Assembly (NCBI RefSeq): GCF_001431535.1
Contig: NZ_LDJK01000026.1
Location: 1-37,619, forward strand
Direction of reading: 5' to 3'
Source: Stenotrophomonas chelatiphaga
GTDB lineage: Bacteria; Pseudomonadota; Gammaproteobacteria; Xanthomonadales; Xanthomonadaceae
DNA length: 37,619 nt
Below the pieces are notes generated by a model. It made no database searches. It saw only the letters and a program-made list of their open reading frames with translations, and was not told the origin of the DNA. The position numbers and the translations under genes were made by a program. This document shows, piece after piece, positions 23,084-30,255 of the stretch; the stretch's first letter is position 1, and each line of letters starts with the position of its first letter.

Positions 23084-24001
23084 CTACTCGTAATAGGAAC
23101 TGCGGCCACCGGGTTGGCGCTTGAAGCGGCGGTGGATCCAGAGGTACTGGTCCGGGGCCTCGCGCACCATCTGTTCGATGGCCTGGTTGACCCGCGCGGT
23201 ATCGGCTTCCACGTCCTGGGTCGGGAAGTTGTCCAGCGGTGCGCCCACTTTCAGGTAATAGTCGCCGCCTTCGCGGCGATGGAAGTACGGCACCACCGCG
23301 CAGCCGGTCATGCGGGCCAGCTGGTGGGTGGCGGTGATGGTGGCGGCGGTGTGCCCGAAGAAGGGCACGAACACGGTGTCCTTGCCGCGCATGTCCTGGT
23401 CCGGCGCGTACCACAGGAAACCGCCTTTCTTCAGGTGCCGCACGCTGGCGCGGATGTCTTCGTTGGCGAACATCGCCGTGGCGTAACGAAGCCGGCCGAA
23501 CTTCACCGCCCATTCGTAGACCGGATTGCGGTGCTTGCGGTACATGCCGGCCAGCTCGACGTGGTCGCACAGCAGGCGCCCGCACATCTCCAGGGTCATG
23601 AAATGGCCTGAAACCAGCAGCACGCCACGTCCTTCGGCCTTCAGCTTCTGCAGGTGCTCCACGCCTTCCACGTGCACGCGCGGGCGGATCGTGGCGATGC
23701 TGCCCCACCAGGCGCGGGCGAACTCGAAAATGCCTACGCCGAGTGCATCGAAGCTGTCGCGCAGCAGGCGTTGCCGCCACGCATCGTCCTTCTCCGGGAA
23801 GCACAGCTTGAGGTTGACCTCCGCTGCCTTGCGCCGGCTGCCTGCCAGCCGCCAGCTGACCCAGCCGACGCCGCGCCCCAGCGCACGCTGCAGCATCCAC
23901 GGCAGCCGGGCGATGGCGAAGGCGCCGAACATCACGGCGAACATGGGCCAGTTGCGCGGATCGCGCAGCGAAGGACGGGGGGCGGTGGTGGCATCGGACA
24001 T
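23084..24001 (-). CDS. lpxL: Lipid A lauroyl-type acyltransferase LpxL/HtrB
   Basis: This 305-residue inner-membrane enzyme of the LpxL/LpxM family adds a secondary acyl chain to the Kdo2-lipid A precursor. It has an N-terminal hydrophobic helix (about 20-35), the catalytic HX4E motif at His133-Glu138 (SGHFMTLEMCG), GGFLWYAPDQDMRGKDTVFVPFFGHTAA, and C-terminal YLWIHRRFKRQPGG. The gene is divergent from waaA, which makes the Kdo2 acceptor, so the pair covers successive steps. No Shine-Dalgarno is present. A TAGAAT box ends 6 bases before the ATG, suggesting a leaderless message. Chain-length preference cannot be read. Confidence 0.92.
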   Translation of the reverse strand: MSDATTAPRPSLRDPRNWPMFAVMFGAFAIARLPWMLQRALGRGVGWVSWRLAGSRRKAAEVNLKLCFPEKDDAWRQRLLRDSFDALGVGIFEFARAWWGSIATIRPRVHVEGVEHLQKLKAEGRGVLLVSGHFMTLEMCGRLLCDHVELAGMYRKHRNPVYEWAVKFGRLRYATAMFANEDIRASVRHLKKGGFLWYAPDQDMRGKDTVFVPFFGHTAATITATHQLARMTGCAVVPYFHRREGGDYYLKVGAPLDNFPTQDVEADTARVNQAIEQMVREAPDQYLWIHRRFKRQPGGRSSYYE

Positions 24002-24007
24002 GCCGCC

Positions 24008-24013
24008 ATTCTA
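24008..24013 (-). promoter_or_regulatory. Candidate -10 box for leaderless lpxL
   Basis: On the minus strand TGGTAGAAT is an extended -10 box whose TAGAAT ends 6 bases before the lpxL ATG, so transcription would start at or beside the start codon. Confidence 0.5.
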
Positions 24014-24059
24014 CCAAGGCCCCGCGGGCGGGCCGCGTGTCTTTCACCGGGCCCTCCCG

Positions 24060-24065
24060 TATCCT
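24060..24065 (+). promoter_or_regulatory. Candidate -10 box for leaderless waaA
   Basis: TATCCT ends 6 bases before the waaA ATG, the same geometry as lpxL and the response regulator at 6999. The 70-base lpxL-waaA gap holds nothing else. Confidence 0.4.
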
Positions 24066-24071
24066 TCCCGC

Positions 24072-25391
24072 ATGCGCAAAGACCCCGTCGAATGGATCCT
24101 GCGCGGCCTGTATTCGGCCGTGCTCTACCTGCTGCTGCCCATCACGGTGTACCACCTGGTCTGGCGCGGTTTCCGGGTGCGCGAATACTTCCAGCGCTGG
24201 GACGAGCGCTACGCCTCCTACCCGGATTCGAGCTGCCAGCCACGTGTCTGGCTGCATGCGGTATCGGTCGGCGAGGTGAACGCCGCCGCGCCGCTGGTCA
24301 ATGCACTGCGCGCGCTGCGGCCGGACATCCGCTGGGTGGTCACCACGATCACCCCGACCGGCTCGGAGCGGGTGCGCGCGATCTGGGGCGATGCGGTGGA
24401 CCACGTCTACCTGCCGTATGACGTGCCGGGCAGCGTGGGGCGCTTTCTCAACCATTTCCAACCCAGCCTGGCCTTGATCCTGGAGACCGAGCTGTGGCCG
24501 AACATGCTGTTCGGTTGCCGCAGCCGCTCGATCCCGGTGTACATCCTCAATGCGCGGTTGTCGGCGCGTTCGCTGCGTGGCTATCGCCTGCTTGCGGCGT
24601 TGATCCGGCGCGCACTGCGCACCGTCACCTGCGTGGCAGCGCAGTCCGAAGACGACGCCGCGCGCTTCATCCAGCTTGGCGCCGATCCGGCGCAGGTGCA
24701 GGCGCTGGGCAACCTGAAGTTCGACATCGCCGCGCCCAACGTGCAGGCCTTCGTCGAGCAGTTCCATCGCAGCGTGCCGGCAAAGCGACCGGTGTGGATC
24801 GCCGCCAGCACGCACGAAGGCGAAGAGCAGGCGATCATCGACCTGCACCGGCGCCTGCGCGTGCAGCACCCGCAGCTGTTGCTGCTGTGGGCGCCGCGCC
24901 ATCCGGAACGCTTCGCCCGGGTCGATGCGCTCGCCCGCGAGCAGGGCTGGCAGGTGGCCACCCGACGTGCGCAGCAGTGGCCGCAGGCCGACAGCGATGT
25001 GTTCGTGATCGATACGCTGGGCGAGCTGATGTCCTTCTATGCGTGCGCCCAGGTGGCGTTCGTGGGGGGCAGCCTGCAGGCGATCGGCGGGCACAACCTG
25101 CTGGAACCTGCAGCCATGGGAACGGCGGCCGTCACCGGTCCGCACCTGCATAACTTCGCCGAGATCTCGCGCCGCATGCTCGAGGCCGATGCGCTGCTGA
25201 TCGGCCAGGACGTGCAGTCGGTCGGCGAGCACCTGCAGCACCTGCTGTCCGACGCGCAGGCGCGTGAAGACATGGCGCGCGCAGGTTGCGCGCTGGTCAG
25301 CAATGGCAGGGGTGCCTTGAAGCGCACGATTGCCCTGGTGCAACCGCAGTTGCCGCCGCCGCTCTCCAGTGCTGCGTCCGCCGACGGCTGA
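24072..25391 (+). CDS. waaA: Kdo transferase WaaA
   Basis: This 439-residue membrane-anchored GT30 enzyme transfers Kdo from CMP-Kdo to lipid IVA. It has an N-terminal hydrophobic anchor (SAVLYLLLPITVYHLVW), the acceptor-side motif WLHAVSVGEVNAAAPL with the likely catalytic Glu68, and WVVTTITPTGSERV. The segments LILETELWPNMLFGC, PVYILNARLSARSLRGY and the CMP-Kdo-binding region (WIAASTHEGEEQ, APRHPERF, VFVIDTLGELMSFYACAQVAFVGGSLQAIGGHNLLEPAAMG) are all typical. ATG 24072 gives the usual length. Any longer upstream reading overlaps lpxL on the opposite strand. Confidence 0.95.
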   Translation: MRKDPVEWILRGLYSAVLYLLLPITVYHLVWRGFRVREYFQRWDERYASYPDSSCQPRVWLHAVSVGEVNAAAPLVNALRALRPDIRWVVTTITPTGSERVRAIWGDAVDHVYLPYDVPGSVGRFLNHFQPSLALILETELWPNMLFGCRSRSIPVYILNARLSARSLRGYRLLAALIRRALRTVTCVAAQSEDDAARFIQLGADPAQVQALGNLKFDIAAPNVQAFVEQFHRSVPAKRPVWIAASTHEGEEQAIIDLHRRLRVQHPQLLLLWAPRHPERFARVDALAREQGWQVATRRAQQWPQADSDVFVIDTLGELMSFYACAQVAFVGGSLQAIGGHNLLEPAAMGTAAVTGPHLHNFAEISRRMLEADALLIGQDVQSVGEHLQHLLSDAQAREDMARAGCALVSNGRGALKRTIALVQPQLPPPLSSAASADG

Positions 25392-25473
25392 CGCGATCCC
25401 GGTCGTCGCGGCGACGTATCGGCCGCGCCGGCTTCTTTTCAGATTCTACCGATAGGGCGCCCCGCGGCGGCGT

Positions 25474-25520
25474 CCTAGCGTCCACGAACAGGCATCTGCC
25501 TGCCTTTCGTGGAGAACGCC
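25474..25520 (+). promoter_or_regulatory. 5' leader with conserved box and Shine-Dalgarno-occluding hairpin
   Basis: CCTAGCGTC (25474-25482; contains TAGCGT, a TANNNT box) is followed by a hairpin. CCACGAA (25482-25488) pairs with TTCGTGG (25506-25512), stacked on CAGGC (25489-25493) with GCCTG (25498-25502) around an ATCT loop. The last four bases of the right arm are the start of the GTGGAG ribosome-binding site. The same box and inner hairpin precede the paralogue at 29178. Confidence 0.5.
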
Positions 25521-26485
25521 ATGGTGTTTCGTCTTTGCCTGCCACGTCACCGCAGTGGGGTGCACCTTGTCATCGGCACGTTGTTGTCGATGGCCGCCTG
25601 CGCGCACGCGGAAGGACTGCAGGACGCTCCGCATTTCATCGGTCCCCTGGCGACGCCGGCGCCACCGTTGGCGAAGGGCGCCTTCAACATCGAACCCTAC
25701 GTGATCTTCAACCGGTCGGCGTCGCGTTTCGATGGCGATGGCCATCGCCGGCCCAGCCCGGCGCCGATACAGTTGACCACCTCCGTCCCGATCCAGTACG
25801 GGGTGACCGACCGGCTCAGCATCGGCGGCACCCTGCGCGGGCAGTACAACCGGCTGCCCGGCAGCAGCCGCGCGTTTGCCACCGGCGATACCACGGTGGC
25901 GGCATCGTTCGGGTTGATCGATGCCGGCGGCCCGAACCGGGCGCGCCTTGCGCTGACCGCGCGGCAGCGACTTCCCACCGGCCGCCACGACCGACTGGAA
26001 CAGCGCGACGCGCCGGGCAGTGGTACCGGCGCGGCCTCCACCACGCTGGTGCTGCATGGCCAGGCCTACCTGCTTGAGGGACGGATGCGCACGCGCGCCA
26101 GCGTCGACTGGACCCTGCCCGGGGCAAGCGCAGGCCTGCAGGGGCGCAGCGTGTACGGCACCGACGCCGGGTTTGGCGGGCGCATCCGGCTCGGCCACGG
26201 GGCGGGGGCCACGGCATCGGCGGAGTACAGCGTGGACCCCCGCTGGACGCTGGTGGGTGAAGTGCTTTACGAGCAGGCCGGTGCTTCGACGCTGCGCGGC
26301 CACGACGGCCAGGGCAACGCCGAACGCCGCAATCGGCGTCGTCGTGGCGGCTGTCCGTGCTGCCGGCCGTGCAGTACCACTTCAGCGACCGGGTCGGGCT
26401 GATCGCGGGACTGCAGGTCGGCGTGATGGGACGCAACACGACCGCGCTGGTCGCGCCACAGGTCGCGATCAACATCGGATTCTGA
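25521..26485 (+). pseudogene. Putative outer-membrane barrel protein, frameshifted near its C-terminus
   Basis: ATG 25521 (GTGGAG 6 bases upstream) opens a signal peptide (HLVIGTLLSMAACAHA). The mature part, FIGPLATPAPPLAKGAFNIEPYV then PIQYGVTDRLSIGG and GDTTVAASFGLID, is a clear paralogue of the protein at 29178-30143. It is reminiscent of Phenol_MetA_deg-type barrels; that family call is tentative. The frame runs to a stop at 26402 with an Arg/Cys-rich tail unlike the paralogue. After about 26342 the expected ending (SWRLSVLPAVQYHF to APQVAINIGF with terminal Phe) lies in a different frame and stops at 26485. So one base is missing, or two are extra, around 26330-26345, where CGTCGTCGT repeats. 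The protein would lose its last strands and terminal Phe. This is either a recent mutation or a sequencing error. Confidence 0.75.
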
Positions 26486-26548
26486 AGCAGCAGGTGGAAT
26501 GCGGCGCATCGGAGGGATGCGCCGCACGGCATGCTGCGGGCATCCGGC

Positions 26549-27934
26549 TCAGGCGCTCGCGCCGACTAGCTGGTCGCCCAGCAGGGCCCAGGCGAAGCCG
26601 AAGTAGACGAACACGCCGACGAGGTCCATCACCGAGGTGATCAGCGGCGAAGACAGGGTCGCCGGATCGGTGCCCATGCGACGCGCAAGGAACGGCAACA
26701 GCGCACCGACGACCCCGCCCAGTGCGGTGCAGACCAGCATGCTCAGGCCGACCACCAGCAGCACGTCGATGCCCACCCCTTTGCTGAACCAGGCAAGCAC
26801 CGCTTCCAGCAACGCGATGGCGATGCCCAGCATCGCCGCCACCGGCAGCTCACGCTTGATGACGAACAGGACATGCCGCCAGTTGAGCCCCAGCTCGCCC
26901 AGCGCCATGCTGCGGATGACCAGCGTGGCCGACTGGCTGCCGGTATTGCCGCCCATGTCCACGATCGGTGCGATGAAGGCCGCCAGCACGATCGCCTGGC
27001 TCAGCAGTTCCTCCTGCGCGGCGACGAAGGTACTGGTGATGATGCCGAACAAGGTCAGCACCGCCAGCCAGAACACGCGGACATTGAACATGCGCCGGAG
27101 CGGGGTGGTCATCATGTCCAGGTCGCTGCCGCCGGCCACCGAGGTACCGCCGAAGCGTGCCAGCTGGTCGGCATCCTGCTGCTTGTCGATGTCCATCGCG
27201 TCATCGACGGTGACGATGCCGATCATCGCCTGATTGGCATCCAGCACCGGTACGGCCAGCAGGTCATAGCGGCGGATCAGCTCGGCGGCACGCAGGCGCG
27301 GCCACGCGGCCTGCACGAAGACCGGGTCCGGTCGCACCAGGCTGGCCACCGTGGTGTCGGCCAGGGCGACCACCAGGTCGCGCAGCGAGACCGTGCCCTG
27401 CAGTCGGCGCTGGCCATCCAGGACGTACAGGGCGTAGATCGTCTCGCTGCTGGGGGCGAGGGTGCGGATGTGCGCGAGCGCCTGCGCGACGGTCATGGCG
27501 CTGTCGAGCGCGACGAAGTCGGAGGTGGTGACCGAGCCGATCGACGCTTCCGGGTAGGCCGCGAGGGCGACGATGTCCTCGCGCTCCACGCCATCCAGGC
27601 CGGCCAGCAGGTCCGGCCGTGACCGCGTGTCGAGGCGATTGAACAGATCCGCGCGGTCATCCGCGGGCATCCGCTCGAACAGGTCGTAGACGGTCTGCCG
27701 GGGCAGCAGCGCCAGCAGTGCATCCTGCTGCGGGAAGGCAAGATGAGCAAACAGGTCGGCCCGCTGCTGCGGATCCAGCAGCAGCAACAGCGAGGACAAC
27801 GACGCGGCGGAGGTGCCCAGCAGGACCTCGGCGAGGTCGGAGGGATGCGATGCACGGACCAGCGCTGCGAAGCCTTCGCGGTCGGGTGCATGGACAAAGC
27901 GGCGCACGGCGAATATCAGCTCTTCACGGTTCAT
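26549..27934 (-). CDS. mgtE: Magnesium transporter MgtE
   Basis: This 461-residue protein has the MgtE order. A cytoplasmic N domain of superhelical repeats (FVHAPDREGFAALVRASHPSDLAEVL, residues about 10-125) is followed by two CBS domains (about 130-255, IYALYVLDGQRRLQGTVSLRDLV and LLAVPVLDANQAMIGIVTVDDAMD). Five transmembrane helices follow, with PIVDMGGNTGSQSATLVIRSMA and PLITSVMDLVGVFVYFGFAWALL; the Asp in the last motif is the pore ion ligand of the family. MgtE is a Mg2+-gated Mg2+ channel in which the N and CBS domains sense cytosolic Mg2+. The gene follows the small barrel-like gene at 27999-28667 by 64 bases on the same strand. I see no magnesium riboswitch (M-box) upstream. Confidence 0.94.
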   Translation of the reverse strand: MNREELIFAVRRFVHAPDREGFAALVRASHPSDLAEVLLGTSAASLSSLLLLLDPQQRADLFAHLAFPQQDALLALLPRQTVYDLFERMPADDRADLFNRLDTRSRPDLLAGLDGVEREDIVALAAYPEASIGSVTTSDFVALDSAMTVAQALAHIRTLAPSSETIYALYVLDGQRRLQGTVSLRDLVVALADTTVASLVRPDPVFVQAAWPRLRAAELIRRYDLLAVPVLDANQAMIGIVTVDDAMDIDKQQDADQLARFGGTSVAGGSDLDMMTTPLRRMFNVRVFWLAVLTLFGIITSTFVAAQEELLSQAIVLAAFIAPIVDMGGNTGSQSATLVIRSMALGELGLNWRHVLFVIKRELPVAAMLGIAIALLEAVLAWFSKGVGIDVLLVVGLSMLVCTALGGVVGALLPFLARRMGTDPATLSSPLITSVMDLVGVFVYFGFAWALLGDQLVGASA

Positions 27935-27998
27935 CGTGATGATTCCTTTGGTCAGGTTGAAGAAAGGGCAATGCGGCGGCGGCGCGCCGGGAAGACGC

Positions 27999-28667
27999 TC
28001 AGCGCGACAGCGGCAGGTTCAGGCCGACGGTGATCCACGACGTCGCGTTCCGGCCGTCAGCGCGACCGGCCAGCAGATCCAGCGATGCCTCGCCGGGCAG
28101 GTGACGACGGATGCCCAGCTGGCTGCTGCGATGGCGGGCCGCGTCGCGCGCCTGTTCGGCCAGCAGCGACCATGTCGGGGCGATGCGGATATCGATCCCG
28201 GCCCCCAGGGTGATGCCGCGTTCGTGGCGTGACCGGCTCCAGCCGGCATTGAAATGCGCGGCGGACAGGGACTGCCGGCCCAGTGCAACGCTCAGCGGAA
28301 GATTCAGCGCCCAGCTGCGTGCACCCGCTTGCCGGAGATCGCCAGCGGTTTCGATGGATGCAGCCAGTTGCAGGCGTTCGCCGTGCCAGTGACGCAGCGC
28401 GCGTTTGGCCCCCAGCGCCCAGGGCAGGGTGCCTTCGCCACGCAGATGGCTCAGGCCCAGCGACAGCTCGGTGCCGGCCAGTGTGCACGCCGGCACGGCG
28501 GTCAGCTCCAGGTGGCTGGCAGCGCGGCGGGTCCAGCTTTCAAGCTGGCACGTCCCCCGCGGGGTGGTACCGGCGTCGTCCACCAGCAGGCTGGCGGCGG
28601 CATGCAGCGGGCTGCTGGTAGAGAGGGTTGCCCACAGCGGGGCAAGGCGAAGGAAGGTGAAGCGCAT
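27999..28667 (-). CDS. Small putative outer-membrane barrel protein, unknown function
   Basis: I do not recognise a named family for this 222-residue protein. It has a signal peptide (FLRLAPLWATLSTSSPLHAAA) and then alternating hydrophobic/polar strands such as TELSLGLSHLRGEG, RLQLAASIETAGD, RGITLGAGIDIRIAPTWSLLAE and a final SWITVGLNLPLSR, consistent with a small beta barrel or periplasmic beta protein. GGAGAA lies 7 bases before ATG 28667; a longer in-frame start upstream lacks support. It leads an apparent operon with mgtE, so a link to divalent-cation handling is possible but is inference only. Confidence 0.65.
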   Translation of the reverse strand: MRFTFLRLAPLWATLSTSSPLHAAASLLVDDAGTTPRGTCQLESWTRRAASHLELTAVPACTLAGTELSLGLSHLRGEGTLPWALGAKRALRHWHGERLQLAASIETAGDLRQAGARSWALNLPLSVALGRQSLSAAHFNAGWSRSRHERGITLGAGIDIRIAPTWSLLAEQARDAARHRSSQLGIRRHLPGEASLDLLAGRADGRNATSWITVGLNLPLSR

Positions 28668-29131
28668 GGTCGTTCTCCGATGGACGGATACGCCAGCGGC
28701 TCCCACTTGGGCCGAAGGTAAACAGTGCGATGTTCGAAGTTCAGGCCACCCACGGCGGGCGGCACCGGGCCCCGTCCTGGCGGACGCGACCTGACTGGCA
28801 GTGTCGCGTCCGCTCAGTAAAAGCAGGATCTACTGTGACTGTCCAAGCAGGGGCCTCCGGGGCGATGAAGTGGGCGCATGGTGTTGGCCGCGATCCGGTG
28901 CGTCAAGCAGGATGCGGTGCGTGCGCTTCGTTTCGTGCGCGGAGGCACGCTTCTGCCTCGGCGGCACGCGCTGCTCTCACCTCCAGGCGAGGTAAAAGCG
29001 ACATCGATCGCACGGTGTTTCGGCGCAGCGCGCGCTGCTTTCAATAGGCTGTCTGTTCCTATTGAGAACTTTCGATAGCTTTCAAATTTTCATCTCCTCA
29101 ACTTCCCGCATGTCCGTGTAGTGGGAGTCGG
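28668..29131. other. Gene-poor promoter region between divergent barrel-protein genes
   Basis: No open frame here has a ribosome-binding site or recognisable protein features. The right-hand part (about 29040-29100) is markedly AT-richer than its surroundings and carries the TCAATAGG palindrome (29041-29065). TTGAGA at 29063-29068 could be a -35 element for the gene at 29178. The left-hand part must hold the promoter of the minus-strand barrel/mgtE operon, but no clear box is visible. Confidence 0.5.
29041..29065. promoter_or_regulatory. Operator-like palindrome TCAATAGG-N9-CCTATTGA
   Basis: Two perfect 8-base arms are separated by 9 bases, in an AT-rich patch between the divergent transcription units. 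Spacing and size suit a dimeric regulator. The binder is unknown. Confidence 0.5.
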
Positions 29132-29177
29132 CCTAGCGTCGTCAGGGCAGGCGCGTGCCTGCATCGAGGAGAGAAGA
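29132..29177 (+). promoter_or_regulatory. 5' leader with conserved box and hairpin
   Basis: CCTAGCGTC (29132-29140) is followed by the hairpin GCAGGC (29147-29152)/GCCTGC (29157-29162) and a GAGGAG Shine-Dalgarno before ATG 29178. The box sits 37 bases from the ATG, against 38 in the paralogous leader at 25474. TAGCGT within the box could be a -10 element. Confidence 0.5.
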
Positions 29178-30143
29178 ATGATGTCCAATCACGTCATTGC
29201 ACGCCGTGCCACTGCGGCGGGCGTGGTGATGCTGGCCGCCGCGCTGGCCAGCCAGGTGGCCGCCGCCGAGGGGCCGCGCTTTGCCGGCCCGCTGCTCAGC
29301 CCCGCGCCACCGCTGCCGGTGGGCATGCTCAACATCGAGCCCTATCTGATCAACAGCCAGCTGCGTGGCCTGTATGACGAAAATGGCGACCGTCGCGATG
29401 CCAGCGGACCGGACGGCTGGTACCTGGCCGTGCCGATCCAGTACGGGCTGCATGAGCGCGTGACCATCGCCGCCAGCTTGAACGCGTCCTACAACCGGGA
29501 CGACGGCAACCGGCGTGCCTTCGATATCGGCGACACCACGTTGTCCGCGCTGTTCGGGCTGTACAAAGGGGAAGGCGTGCATCGTCCGACGCTGACCCTC
29601 GCCGTCCGCCAGAGCATCGCCACCGGGCATCACGACCGGCTGGAAGAAAGGCCGATCTCGGTCGCCAGCGGAACCGGCGTGGGCGCCACCAGCCTCGGCC
29701 TGCACGGCCAGGCCTACTTCCTTGACGGGCACCTGCGGATGCGCGCCAGTACGTTGTGGCGCACGCCCGGCGCCAATGCCGGCGTGCGCGGGCAAAGCGC
29801 GTTCGGCACGCCGGTGGGCTTCGATGGCAGGGTGCGGCTGGGTGCGGCCGTGACCAGCCTGCTGGCGGCCGAGTACAGCCTGTCGCCCACCTGGGTGCTG
29901 GCCGGCGAGCTGCTGCACGAGCGCGAAGGCGCTGGCAGCGTGCACGGCAGGGTGGTGACGGCGACGGGCAGCCAGGATATGTACCGACGCGATCCGGCCA
30001 GTTGGCGGTTCTCGATCGTCCCGGCGATCCAGTACCACTGGAACGACCATGTCGCGCTCGTCGCAGGCGCGCAGGTGTCGCTGGCCGGCCGCAACAGCAG
30101 CGCGGTATTCGTGCCGCAGGTGGCGGTGAACATGGGGTGGTGA
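29178..30143 (+). CDS. Putative outer-membrane barrel protein (paralogue of 25521 gene)
   Basis: This 321-residue protein has a signal peptide (ATAAGVVMLAAALASQVAAA). The mature N-terminus FAGPLLSPAPPLPVGMLNIEPYL is shared with the paralogue, then come PIQYGLHERVTIAASLNASYN, GDTTLSALFGLY, GHHDRLEERP, LHGQAYFLDGHLRMRAS and a strand-rich C-terminus (SWRFSIVPAIQYHW to VPQVAVNMGW). The aromatic last residue is typical of outer-membrane barrels. Starts at tandem ATG 29178/29181 follow GAGGAG. Resemblance to the phenol-degradation MetA-type barrel family is a tentative impression. The intact copy shows how the 25521 gene should have ended. Function is unknown, and position next to mgtE does not settle it. 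Confidence 0.75.
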   Translation: MMSNHVIARRATAAGVVMLAAALASQVAAAEGPRFAGPLLSPAPPLPVGMLNIEPYLINSQLRGLYDENGDRRDASGPDGWYLAVPIQYGLHERVTIAASLNASYNRDDGNRRAFDIGDTTLSALFGLYKGEGVHRPTLTLAVRQSIATGHHDRLEERPISVASGTGVGATSLGLHGQAYFLDGHLRMRASTLWRTPGANAGVRGQSAFGTPVGFDGRVRLGAAVTSLLAAEYSLSPTWVLAGELLHEREGAGSVHGRVVTATGSQDMYRRDPASWRFSIVPAIQYHWNDHVALVAGAQVSLAGRNSSAVFVPQVAVNMGW

Positions 30144-30152
30144 GTGCGTCCC

Positions 30153-30200
30153 GTTGACGGCCAGCGGCCCAACCGATCGGCGGCCAGCGGCCGTCACTAC
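30153..30200. repeat. REP-like inverted repeat
   Basis: TGACGGCC (30155-30162) and GGCCGTCA (30189-30196) are reverse complements. The interval holds two copies of GGCCAGCGGCC and the element ends CTAC, so it may be a diverged SMAG pair. Confidence 0.5.
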
Positions 30201-30201
30201 C

Positions 30202-30234
30202 AAAAAAAAAGCCACCCGCATGCGGGTGGCTTTT
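30202..30234. terminator. Bidirectional rho-independent terminator
   Basis: A perfect 20-base GC-rich palindrome (GCCACCCGCA/TGCGGGTGGC, 30211-30230) is flanked by nine A on the left and TTTT on the right, so it works on both strands. It ends the barrel-protein gene at 30143 and the convergent tolC gene at 30256. Confidence 0.93.
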
Positions 30235-30255
30235 CGTCGTCACACCGGGCTGCGG

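Noticed and set aside
22260..25343. 1027-codon minus-strand open frame over LPS genes
   Set aside because: It is a shadow of the ligase-like gene and waaA and runs through lpxL in the wrong frame.
28730..29078. Short plus-strand frames in the gap upstream of the 29178 gene
   Set aside because: They lack a Shine-Dalgarno, have no recognisable protein features, and lie where promoters of divergent genes are expected.
30202..30234. Poly-A plus palindrome as an attachment site or mobile-element end
   Set aside because: It lies exactly between convergent gene ends with A and T tracts on either side, which a bidirectional terminator fully explains.
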